In this document: in pieces, positions 1-5,307 of the stretch
Layout of the letters: every line of letters starts with the position of its first letter
Position numbering within the stretch: the stretch's first letter is position 1
Assembly (NCBI GenBank): GCA_900314165.1
Contig: OMUE01000180.1
Coordinates: 1 to 7,293 of the forward strand
Reading direction: 5' to 3'
Length of the DNA stretch: 7,293 nucleotides
Source: an uncultured Acidaminococcus sp.
Lineage (GTDB): Bacteria > Bacillota_C > Negativicutes > Acidaminococcales > Acidaminococcaceae
Translations under genes and position numbers: made by a program
The notes under the pieces: generated by a model
What the model was told of the DNA's origin: nothing
Seen by the model: the letters and a program-made list of their open reading frames with translations, nothing else
Database searches by the model: none

Positions 1-49
1 AGGGGAGGGGAACCGTGCGTAAGCACGGTGGTGGGGCCGTCCGGCGGAC
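1..49 (-). repeat. GC-rich modular palindromic repeat, copy A (cut by the window edge)
   Basis: Read on the minus strand, this copy begins with a small hairpin (GTCCG/CGGAC, 39-49) and continues with a CCCCACCACCG block. A perfect 7-bp hairpin follows (ACCGTGC 12-18, loop 19-22, GCACGGT 23-29), and the copy ends in a C-rich tail of two CCCC runs. The same order of modules occurs at 1982-2046 and 4054-4107, so this is a dispersed family. It lies just upstream of the comF-like gene in inverted orientation. The tail reaches position 1, so the copy may be incomplete. Function is unknown; it could be a REP-like element or the end of an upstream transcript. Confidence 0.7.
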
Positions 50-90
50 AGAAAGTTTCTTATAGTTTTCTATACCAGGAGATCTAAATT

Positions 91-771
91 ATGTTCCAGC
101 AAATCATCCAACTACTGAACGATATCTTTTATCCTCATACCTGTCCGGGCTGCGGGAATGCAGTACCGGGGAAGGCACTGCTGTGCGAACAGTGCAGGCA
201 GGGCATCCTGAATCCCAGAAAGGAACAGCAGGATGCGGCCCTGTGGCCCCATTTAGAGGGTCTGTTCTACCTGTTCAACTACGAAGGGGGCATCCAGAAG
301 GCACTGCAGCAGGTGAAATTCGAACATCGGGAGGACCTGTTAGCAGGCCTTGCCTGGGAGTGGGAACAAGGGTTGCTGGCACAGAACCTGTTCCAATGGA
401 AATTTCCTCAGAACATACGGGTCAGCTTCGTGCCCATCCCAACGGATCCCAGGCGTGTCAGGCAGCGGGGCTATGAGGTGCCTGTAGAAATCTTCCGGCC
501 CTGGTGCCTGAAGCAGGGGTACACCTGGGATGTGTTGCTGAAACGGGTGAAGGCCACGAAGCCCCAGTTTTCCCTGTCGCCAAAAGAACGGAAGGAGAAT
601 ATCAAAGACTGTTTTGCCCTGAGCCGGAAAACCTCTTTGCCGGACATCGTGGTGCTCCTGGACGACATCGCTACGACCGGGGCCACGCTGGAAGAGGCTG
701 CCAAAGTCCTCCGCAAGGCAGGCGTGAAGTACGTGTATGCGGCAGCGCTGGCAAGTGGGAGGAATCTATAG
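91..771 (+). CDS. comF: ComF-family phosphoribosyltransferase-like protein
   Basis: The 226-residue product has the usual ComF layout. An N-terminal zinc-finger-like module carries C18PGC21 and C32EQC35. A type I phosphoribosyltransferase domain follows, with the PRPP-binding loop at residues 187-199 (VVLLDDIATTGAT). The family block with RxxRQRGY near residue 125 and the later TKPQFSLSPKERKEN stretch are also present. Length is normal for the family. ComF proteins are cytosolic and needed for transformation DNA uptake in some bacteria, but the reaction is not well defined and the presence of the gene does not prove competence. The ATG has a good AGGAGA ribosome binding site at 77-82, eight bases upstream. 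One oddity: after RGY the sequence is EVPVEIF, where ComF proteins more often have a Asn-Gln-like continuation. The gene ends just before a repeat fragment and a strong terminator, so it is probably last in its transcript. Confidence 0.9.
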   Translation: MFQQIIQLLNDIFYPHTCPGCGNAVPGKALLCEQCRQGILNPRKEQQDAALWPHLEGLFYLFNYEGGIQKALQQVKFEHREDLLAGLAWEWEQGLLAQNLFQWKFPQNIRVSFVPIPTDPRRVRQRGYEVPVEIFRPWCLKQGYTWDVLLKRVKATKPQFSLSPKERKENIKDCFALSRKTSLPDIVVLLDDIATTGATLEEAAKVLRKAGVKYVYAAALASGRNL

Positions 772-773
772 AT

Positions 774-830
774 AGCGAAGAGGGGGCCGTCCAGCAGACT
801 ATCCGTAGGGGCGCCTCGAAGAAGCGCCCG
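774..830. repeat. Repeat-family fragment, related to the elements at 1-49 and 1916-2085
   Basis: Three segments link this stretch to the other copies. AGCGAAGAG (774-782) recurs three times at 1916-1945. GGGGCCGTCC (784-793 region) followed by AGCAGAC resembles 33-49 with two differences. Bases 804-830 are identical over 27 bp to 2059-2085. The 27-bp part folds as GGGCGC/GCGCCC around a nine-base loop. It looks like an internally deleted copy of the longer element at 1916-2085. It begins three bases after the comF-like stop codon. Confidence 0.75.
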
Positions 831-845
831 CTGCATGGCATGAGA

Positions 846-886
846 AAAGGACTGTGAAATCGGTGGATTTCACAGTCCTTTCTTTT
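846..886 (+). terminator. Rho-independent terminator after the comF-like gene
   Basis: A perfect 16-bp stem (846-861 with 866-881) has the four-base loop GGTG and runs into TTTCTTTT. It ends the plus-strand transcript of the comF-like gene. On the minus strand the same hairpin is followed by a weaker T-rich tract (TTTCTC), so it might also stop transcripts coming from the 918-1145 gene. Its arms share the word GACTGTGAA with the terminator at 4119-4152. Confidence 0.9.
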
Positions 887-917
887 GGCAAATGACTAAA
901 GACAAACGACTTAAGAC

Positions 918-1145
918 CTATTTAAAGCTGTTCTTCCTGATCTCGTGTGTCAGGCAGTCCAGGCAATCCAGGGCGTCCTGGTATTCGTGGAGGCGGGCTA
1001 CCAGCTGGCGGCGCTGCTGATGCAGCTGGGGCAGCATGGCGGCGGGACCGCCTTGCTCTGCCAGCGTCAGGCATTTTTGCGTTAGTCCTTCAGGGCATTT
1101 GGCTGCCTGCAGGCTGTCATAGAGTTTTTCCCGGGCTTTTTCCAT
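918..1145 (-). CDS. Small coiled-coil protein resembling the C-terminal part of a MerR regulator
   Basis: The 75-residue product has no DNA-binding domain. From about residue 26 it reads like the effector and dimerisation end of MerR-family regulators: an LAEQGG segment, then a long heptad-rich helix (QQRRQLVARLHEYQDALDCLD, roughly residues 43-63) ending in THEIRKN. MerR proteins normally carry a winged-helix domain of about 70 residues before this part, and that domain is absent here. The ATG lies four bases after the stop of the truncated hydrolase on the same strand, suggesting translational coupling, and I see no strong ribosome binding site. It may be a regulator remnant, a stand-alone dimerising peptide, or an unrelated coiled coil. 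It contains three cysteines (17, 25 and two near 59-62 if counted separately), with no recognised metal-binding spacing. MerR resemblance is my reading of the pattern, not a search result. Confidence 0.5.
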   Translation of the reverse strand: MEKAREKLYDSLQAAKCPEGLTQKCLTLAEQGGPAAMLPQLHQQRRQLVARLHEYQDALDCLDCLTHEIRKNSFK

Positions 1146-1149
1146 AGCT

Positions 1150-1872
1150 TTATTTCAGATTCTTCTTAAAGAAGTCCACCAGTCTGGCAAAAGGTATCTT
1201 GTTCATATCGTCGTACAGGTCCGTATGGGTAGCGCCAGGGACAACGATTTCTTCTTTGTTAGAGGTGGTCAGGCGGGCGAAAGCGCGATCCGTGAAGTAC
1301 TTGGAGTGGGCGGCAGTACCGGTGATCATCAGAACAGGGACCTTAATCTCTTCAATGTTTTGCATCATCTTGAAGTCGAAGAAACCGGTGGGCGTAGTGC
1401 CGTCCCAGGCAGAGGTGTTGGAGTTCATAGCACGGGGATGGTAGGCCCGTTTTACATAGTAGTCATAGAACCCTTGAATGACGGAATTCGTGCCGGCAGG
1501 CAGTTCATCCGGGAACATCTTATCATAGGTGGCTACTGTGCCATCAGGATTGACAGCCAGTTCGTGGGCGCCACGGATGGATTTGCCGGACTTAGCTTCT
1601 TCGTCCCGGACTTTGCCTATATGGGCTTTCACAATTTCCCGTTGTTCCGGAGTGAAGTAATCTCCATCATAATGGTCCCGGATGCTTTCGCTCATATCGT
1701 ACATGACAGAGGTGGCTACGGCATGGATTCGGGTATCGTTGGAAGCAGCGGTCATAGCCATTCCACCCAGGCCGCAGATACCTAGGGCACCGACCCGGTT
1801 AGGGTTGACAAATTTCAGATTCGTGGCAAAGTCCACAGCAGCATGTATAAGAGAAAGTGTGATATAATACAA
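1150..1872 (-). pseudogene. Alpha/beta hydrolase, truncated at the 5' end
   Basis: The readable product (240 codons from a TTG) matches the C-terminal two thirds of dienelactone-hydrolase-like alpha/beta hydrolases (COG1073 type), which usually have about 300 residues. The nucleophile elbow is G31-I-C33-G-L-G-G, with cysteine at the nucleophile position as in dienelactone hydrolases. The VMYDMSESIRDHY segment, the PVLMITGTAAHSKYF strand with its turn, and the catalytic-histidine motif VPGATHTDLYD (His216) are all intact. Recognisable homology starts only around AAVDF (codon 11). The first beta strands and oxyanion region are missing, and the only starts available are TTG or internal codons without a ribosome binding site. 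Upstream the sequence changes to AT-rich DNA and then the 1916-2085 repeat. A deletion at about 1845-1872 is the simplest reading. A shortened but active enzyme is unlikely. It is followed at four bases by the 918-1145 gene. Confidence 0.75.
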
Positions 1873-1915
1873 ATACTTATAGATAATAGGAATGTATGCG
1901 TGTTAGTAATAGAAA

Positions 1916-2085
1916 AGCGAAGAGCGAAGAGTAAAGAGCGAAGAGGCGCCTGCGGCGGGCAAGGAAGAAATAGACGTTAGTGGTGCTCCGCACGGACACC
2001 CCCACCACCGCAAGCGATGGTCCCCCGCCCCCGCATGTGCGAGGGCGGACTGGTGTATCGTAGGGGCGCCTCGAAGAAGCGCCCG
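1916..2085 (+). repeat. Composite GC-rich palindromic element, copy B (longest copy)
   Basis: The element opens with three AGCGAAGAG words (1916-1924, 1923-1931, 1937-1945) and GAGGCGCC (1943-1950). It ends with a 27-bp segment (2059-2085) identical to 804-830 that contains GGCGCCTC (2065-2072), the exact inverse of the left GAGGCGCC. Inside are the modules shared with copies A and C. These are hairpin 1982-2000 (GGTG, bulged C, TCCG, loop, CGGA, CACC), block CCCCCACCACCG (1999-2010), a short ACCG/TGGT hairpin (2007-2021), CCCCCG, and hairpin 2027-2046 (GCCC, CGCA, loop TG, TGCG, GGGC). It fills most of the gap between the broken hydrolase and lysR. I find no reading frame for a transposase, so if mobile it is non-autonomous. 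Confidence 0.75.
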
Positions 2086-2113
2086 TTGGGCAAAGAACAA
2101 GGATGGTGATAGG

Positions 2114-3001
2114 ATGGAAATCCGGGTGTTGAAATATTTTTTGATGGTGGCTAATGAAGGCAGCTTTACCAGGGCGGCGGAGCGGCTGCACCTGTCCCAG
2201 CCCACGTTATCCCGGCAATTAAGCGATATGGAAAAGCAATATGGGACTCAGTTATTTATCCGGGAGCCCCGCAATGCCCGGCTGACGGAAGAAGGGCTGC
2301 TGCTAAAGCGGAGGGCAGAAGAAATTTTGGCCCTGGTGGACGAAACGGAGCAGGAATTATATCGGCAGCAGGATGAAATTTCCGGAGACATCCATATCGG
2401 AGCAGGAGAATCCGTGTATTTCCTTTATGTGCTGGAAATCATTAAGGAGCTGCGCAGCGTTCATCCAGGCATCCACATCCATGTGGTGACAGGGGACGCG
2501 GAAACCTGCAAGTACGCTTTGGATAAAGGCCTTATAGATTTCACCTTTGCCTATGGGGACTGGGATCCATCCCACTATGAGACACTGCCTTTGCCTTATA
2601 AAGATCAATGGGGTGTCATTATGCGTAAAGAGGATGAATTGGCCAATAACCAAGAAATCAGGCCGGAACAGCTCTGGAATAGGGACCTGATCCTGTCCAG
2701 GCAGGTAGTGTCCGACAGTACCCATGGGGATGCCATCAAAGACTGGCTGCAAAAGCCTCTGGAAGACCTGAAGGTGGCAGGTACGTATACCATGGCTTAC
2801 AACGGATCCCTCATGGTCCGGGCCGGCATGGGCGTCATGCTGACCTTTGAGCATCTGGTGAATCTGGAGGAGGCAGGCTTGTGCTGTAGGGATATGGTTC
2901 CTGCTGTTTTTGCAGAACCCAGGATGATTTGGAAGAAACGACAGATTTTTTCCAAGGCGTCTCAAGTATTTTTACAAAAGCTGCAGGAAAAATTTTGTTA
3001 A
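2114..3001 (+). CDS. LysR-family transcriptional regulator
   Basis: This 295-residue protein is full length for the family. The N-terminal winged helix-turn-helix covers about residues 1-60, with the classic recognition segment SFTRAAERLHLSQPTLSRQL at 17-36 and a linker helix after it. Residues from about 92 onward form the periplasmic-binding-protein-like effector domain (start ISGDIHIGAGESV). The ligand cannot be deduced. The ATG at 2114 has AAGGA at 2099-2103, ten bases upstream. The usual LysR partner is a divergent gene, which here would be the truncated hydrolase at 1150-1872. The region between them is largely replaced by the repeat, so that regulatory link is probably broken. The metQ-like gene downstream on the same strand is a possible alternative target. 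I saw no clear terminator between lysR and metQ. Confidence 0.92.
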   Translation: MEIRVLKYFLMVANEGSFTRAAERLHLSQPTLSRQLSDMEKQYGTQLFIREPRNARLTEEGLLLKRRAEEILALVDETEQELYRQQDEISGDIHIGAGESVYFLYVLEIIKELRSVHPGIHIHVVTGDAETCKYALDKGLIDFTFAYGDWDPSHYETLPLPYKDQWGVIMRKEDELANNQEIRPEQLWNRDLILSRQVVSDSTHGDAIKDWLQKPLEDLKVAGTYTMAYNGSLMVRAGMGVMLTFEHLVNLEEAGLCCRDMVPAVFAEPRMIWKKRQIFSKASQVFLQKLQEKFC

Positions 3002-3069
3002 AAAATTTGCATAAAAGGAGATAAATATCCTACTAAACTTTAGGAAATTAGTGATTTTGTGAAAATTTC

Positions 3070-3098
3070 TTGACTTATTTTGAAAATCCTCTTAAGAT
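3070..3098 (+). promoter_or_regulatory. Sigma-A-type promoter of metQ
   Basis: A -35 TTGACT (3070-3075) and -10 TAAGAT (3093-3098) are separated by exactly 17 bases. Transcription would start near 3105, leaving a leader of about 50 bases before the metQ ATG. That is too short for a SAM (S-box) or T-box riboswitch, so methionine control of this gene, if any, must work through a repressor or activator such as the LysR protein upstream. Confidence 0.75.
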
Positions 3099-3154
3099 AA
3101 GAAACAGTTAATCCATATAAAAAATCTAGGAATTCAATGTAAGGGGATGTTTTT

Positions 3155-3991
3155 ATGAAGAGTAAGAAATGGGTTTTGGCATTGACAAGTATTTTGGCAG
3201 CGGCGATTCTGGCTGCAGGCTGCGGCAGTAGCGGCTCCGGGGATAAGAAGGCCGCCAGCGGTACCAGCAAGAAACCGATTACCATCGGTGCTACGGCTGG
3301 TCCTCACGCTGACGTGGTTCATGCAGTAGCCGACGAAGCCAAGAAGCAGGGCCTGGAAGTCAAAGTCGTGGAATTCTCCGACTATGTGACGCCGGATAAG
3401 GCTTTGGCAGAAGGGGATATTGACCTGAACAGTTATCAGCATGCACCGTTCCTGGCCAACTTTGCCAAACAGAATAACGCAAAACTGGTGCCTATCGGCA
3501 ATACGATCCTCATGCGCATGGGCATTTACAGCAATAAGATCAGAGACCTGAAAAAGATTCCGGATGGGGCTGTTGTAGCCATTCCTAACGATCCTACCAA
3601 TGGCGGCCGCGGCCTGGGCTTACTGCAGAAAGCAGGACTCATCAAATTGAAGGATGGGGTAGGCTTCAAGGCAACTCCTGCAGATGTAGTGGATAATCCG
3701 AAACACCTGAAATTCAAGGAACTGGAAGCGGCCCAGCTGCCCAGGTCCCTGGATGATGTGGATTTGGCCGTCATCACCATGAACTACGTCATGAGCTCCG
3801 GCATGGACGTGAAGAAACAGGGCCTGTTCTGGGAAAAGGATGACGAACCGCTGGCCGTCATGGTCCTGGCAGCCCGGGAAAAGGATAAGGATAAACCGGA
3901 ATATAAGAAGATTGCCGAAATCTTCCATTCCGATGCTGTAAAGAAATTCATTGCGGACAAGTTCAAAGGGACTATTGTTCCGGCAAAATAA
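3155..3991 (+). CDS. metQ: Methionine ABC transporter substrate-binding lipoprotein (MetQ/NlpA family)
   Basis: The 278-residue product starts with a lipoprotein signal peptide: KSKK, a hydrophobic stretch, and the lipobox LAAGC with lipidated Cys23. A low-complexity Gly/Ser/Lys linker follows. The mature part shows NlpA/MetQ hallmarks: ITIGATAGPHADVV near residue 42, the YVTPDKALAEGDIDLNSYQHAPF block near 71-93, and IPNDPTNGGRGLGLL near 148-162. MetQ captures L- or D-methionine outside the membrane and hands it to the MetNI transporter. The ATG has AAGGGG at 3141-3146 eight bases upstream, and a consensus-like promoter at 3070-3098. The neighbours are lysR and a tRNA; no metN or metI is visible within the window, so the ATPase and permease must lie elsewhere. 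Substrate specificity within the family (methionine or another amino acid) is inferred. Confidence 0.9.
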   Translation: MKSKKWVLALTSILAAAILAAGCGSSGSGDKKAASGTSKKPITIGATAGPHADVVHAVADEAKKQGLEVKVVEFSDYVTPDKALAEGDIDLNSYQHAPFLANFAKQNNAKLVPIGNTILMRMGIYSNKIRDLKKIPDGAVVAIPNDPTNGGRGLGLLQKAGLIKLKDGVGFKATPADVVDNPKHLKFKELEAAQLPRSLDDVDLAVITMNYVMSSGMDVKKQGLFWEKDDEPLAVMVLAAREKDKDKPEYKKIAEIFHSDAVKKFIADKFKGTIVPAK

Positions 3992-4018
3992 TTTAGTGGT
4001 CTAGGGATGAACGAGGAC

Positions 4019-4047
4019 GGGGCTGGGAAAAATCACAGCCCCTTTTA
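4019..4047 (+). terminator. Rho-independent terminator after metQ
   Basis: GGGGCTG (4019-4025) pairs with CAGCCCC (4036-4042), with a ten-base A-rich loop, and is followed by TTTTAAT. It lies about 28 bases after the metQ stop codon. Confidence 0.85.
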
Positions 4048-4053
4048 ATATTG

Positions 4054-4107
4054 CCGCATCTGCGGACCCCCACCACCGGCTACGGTCCCCCGCCCCCAGA
4101 GGGGGCC
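4054..4107 (+). repeat. GC-rich modular palindromic repeat, copy C
   Basis: The modules run in the same order as in copies A and B. They are a perfect CCGCA/TGCGG hairpin (4054-4058 with 4061-4065), the block ACCCCCACCACCG (4066-4078), an ACCG/CGGT hairpin with loop GCTA (4075-4086), a CCCCCG spacer, and a 6-bp GCCCCC/GGGGGC hairpin around AGA (4092-4106). The copy sits between two terminators, so it is outside any obvious coding transcript and would be transcribed only by read-through. Confidence 0.75.
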
Positions 4108-4118
4108 GGATACAACAA

Positions 4119-4152
4119 AAAACGACTGTGAAGGAAACTTCACAGTCGTTTT
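4119..4152. terminator. Bidirectional rho-independent terminator
   Basis: A perfect 15-bp stem (4119-4133 with 4138-4152) closes a GAAA tetraloop. On the minus strand it is followed by six T residues and GTTG, placing it eleven bases beyond the 3' end of the tRNA-Leu gene, for which it is the natural terminator. On the plus strand the tail TTTTCATTTTC would catch read-through from metQ. Confidence 0.88.
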
Positions 4153-4162
4153 CATTTTCAAT

Positions 4163-4248
4163 TGGTGCCGAAGGCCGGACTCGAACCGGCACGCTTTTAG
4201 GGCGCTTGATTTTGAGTCAAGTGCGTCTGCCAATTCCGCCACTTCGGC
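4163..4248 (-). tRNA. tRNA-Leu, anticodon CAA (reads UUG)
   Basis: The gene is 86 bases long including an encoded CCA (4163-4165 on the plus strand). The acceptor stem GCCGAAG pairs with CTTCGGC, followed by discriminator A, as expected for leucine. The D region contains GGCAGACGC. The anticodon arm is CTTGA, loop CTCAAAA, TCAAG, with the anticodon at 4212-4214. A variable arm of about 14 bases (CGC/GCG stem) marks it as class II. The T arm is GCCGG, TTCGAGT, CCGGC. All stems pair without mismatch. It has its own promoter and terminator, but it is also on the same strand as and just downstream of the racemase gene. Confidence 0.97.
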
Positions 4249-4274
4249 AAGCGTGTGGATACCACAACAGCGTT

Positions 4275-4304
4275 ATTCTATCATGAGCAATATGGAATTG
4301 TCAA
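4275..4304 (-). promoter_or_regulatory. Promoter of the tRNA-Leu gene
   Basis: On the minus strand, a perfect TTGACA -35 box (4299-4304) and a TAGAAT -10 box (4275-4280) are 18 bases apart. Transcription would start near 4268, about 20 bases before the mature tRNA. The -35 box directly abuts the TAG stop codon (4305-4307) of the racemase gene, so the two genes are packed with no spare DNA and no terminator between them. Confidence 0.8.
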
Positions 4305-5111
4305 CTAGATTTCACACTGCTGGACATGCCCAAATGAAATAGGACCGCCGATACCAAGGCCTGTAAGAGTGTGATTGTTGTATTCAGCCCGGATGTCGAT
4401 TGTGCCCCCCGGTTCATGGAGCGTTGCTTCAATGGAATGGTCCTGACGCTGGGCCATGGCTGCTGCTACAGCTGCAGAGCCGCTGCCACAGCTGTTTTCC
4501 CAATACAGTGTACCTGTATTGGTTACGTAAACCGCTGGAATCATCTGCAAAGAGCCGAGTTCCACCAGCATAAGGCCATAGGCGCTGGGCTCCGGTCCCC
4601 GGGAGATTTCCCGCTGCAGGGAATACAGGAATTGCTTCCTATCCAGGTTCTTCAGGTTCAGCGTAAAATACACGTAATGGTCTATGCCGGGCATAGAAAT
4701 ATAATGGCAGGTTACGCTATCTCTGTTATAAGAAATAGGAATGGTCTTCATGGCCAGAGGAAGGGGCAGGTTGACGCTGGCTGTGTAGCCTCCGTCACTT
4801 TTTTCTTCTGCGTGGACCTGCAGCACGTCCGTACAGCCGGAGCAGCGGACTTGAAAATCTCCAGACTTCTCACCAGAGAGGCTCAGCGCATAAGCGGCAG
4901 AAGAACGGGTAGCATTGCCACAAAACTCACCACCCATCATCTGGACAGTAGTCTGATTTCCGTTTATAGACAGGCATGCCACTTGTTCTGCATCCTTTTC
5001 TTTAGCTAGCAGGATTTCGTTAACCCGTTTCCGGTCTTCCGGTGCAATCTGGTTTAACACAAACAGAGTGATATTACCACTCGGATTGGCTTTTACATAA
5101 TTAATTATCAT
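4305..5111 (-). CDS. DapF-fold PLP-independent amino-acid racemase/epimerase
   Basis: The 268-residue product has both half-sites of the diaminopimelate-epimerase fold, each with a catalytic cysteine: MMGGEFCGNATRS (Cys64) and ENSCGSGSAAVAAA (Cys208). In this superfamily the two thiols act as acid and base to invert an alpha carbon without a cofactor. The flanking residues (GGEF, Asn-Ala-Thr-Arg) differ from true DapF and look closer to the variant racemases, such as the staphylococcal histidine racemase CntK. That is family-level inference; the substrate is not visible, and no opine synthase or transporter gene is nearby. I chose the ATG at 5111 because GGAGG (5122-5126) lies ten bases upstream. 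A longer frame to 5147 would add twelve residues without a ribosome binding site. It is divergent from the exported-protein gene and followed closely by tRNA-Leu. Confidence 0.85.
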   Translation of the reverse strand: MIINYVKANPSGNITLFVLNQIAPEDRKRVNEILLAKEKDAEQVACLSINGNQTTVQMMGGEFCGNATRSSAAYALSLSGEKSGDFQVRCSGCTDVLQVHAEEKSDGGYTASVNLPLPLAMKTIPISYNRDSVTCHYISMPGIDHYVYFTLNLKNLDRKQFLYSLQREISRGPEPSAYGLMLVELGSLQMIPAVYVTNTGTLYWENSCGSGSAAVAAAMAQRQDHSIEATLHEPGGTIDIRAEYNNHTLTGLGIGGPISFGHVQQCEI

Positions 5112-5167
5112 TGAAAAAATTCCTCCAACTATATGTAAAATAATCAAACTATAGTATTACTGTATAT

Positions 5168-5196
5168 ATTATAACGATTTCTGCCTGTTCCCGCAA
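5168..5196 (-). promoter_or_regulatory. Promoter of the racemase gene
   Basis: On the minus strand a perfect TATAAT -10 box (5168-5173) lies 17 bases from TTGCGG (5191-5196), a -35 box matching consensus in its first three bases. Transcription would start near 5161, giving a leader of about 50 AT-rich bases before the ATG at 5111. Confidence 0.6.
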
Positions 5197-5251
5197 TGCA
5201 TTTGATTGAGTTTTTGCTGTTTTCTGGAAATAAGCCGAACTTTACTCCATG

Positions 5252-5278
5252 TGGTACAATAGACATTATAACTGTACC
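5252..5278 (+). promoter_or_regulatory. Extended -10 promoter with an inverted repeat, for the exported-protein gene
   Basis: TGGTACAAT (5252-5260) is an extended -10 element (TGN followed by TACAAT). I find no good -35 box 16-18 bases upstream, which fits this promoter class. GGTACA (5253-5258), overlapping the -10 box, is repeated in exact inverse as TGTACC (5273-5278) after a 14-base gap. The centres of the two arms are 20 bases apart, about two helical turns, so a dimeric repressor could bind here. The operator role is inferred. Confidence 0.5.
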
Positions 5279-5307
5279 GATAGAATGAATGGTTGGAGGG
5301 GTCATTG

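Noticed and set aside
947..1147. Plus-strand 66-codon frame opposite the MerR-like fragment
   Set aside because: Its Gly/Pro/Ala-rich composition is typical of an antisense shadow, whereas the minus strand gives an amphipathic helix pattern like that of a real family.
1225..1785. Plus-strand open frame of 186 codons opposite the hydrolase
   Set aside because: The minus strand encodes clear alpha/beta hydrolase motifs over the same bases. The plus-strand translation has no recognisable motif and no ribosome binding site.
1805..1868. TTGACA at 1805-1810 and TATAAT at 1863-1868 on the plus strand as a promoter for lysR
   Set aside because: The boxes are more than 50 bases apart and no suitable -35 box lies 16-18 bases before the TATAAT. 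A -10-only promoter cannot be excluded but is not supported.
1916..1945. Short AGCGAAGAG direct repeats as a CRISPR array or iteron origin
   Set aside because: Only three 9-bp units, overlapping or four to six bases apart, with no spacers of constant length, no cas or rep gene, and the same word present in the other repeat copy.
1877..2205. Two overlapping minus-strand frames over the composite repeat, one sharing QRALLRGAPT with a frame at 471-836
   Set aside because: The shared peptide is simply the 27-bp DNA repeat read in the same frame twice. Neither frame has a ribosome binding site, and both run into the antisense of other genes.
3105..3154. SAM riboswitch or T-box in the metQ leader
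   Set aside because: Only about 50 bases of AT-rich leader remain after the promoter and no conserved stems or specifier elements are visible.
4001..4242. Minus-strand small frames across the tRNA and repeat copy C
   Set aside because: They translate the tRNA-Leu gene, a terminator and a repeat; the apparent protein is an artefact commonly seen over tRNAs.
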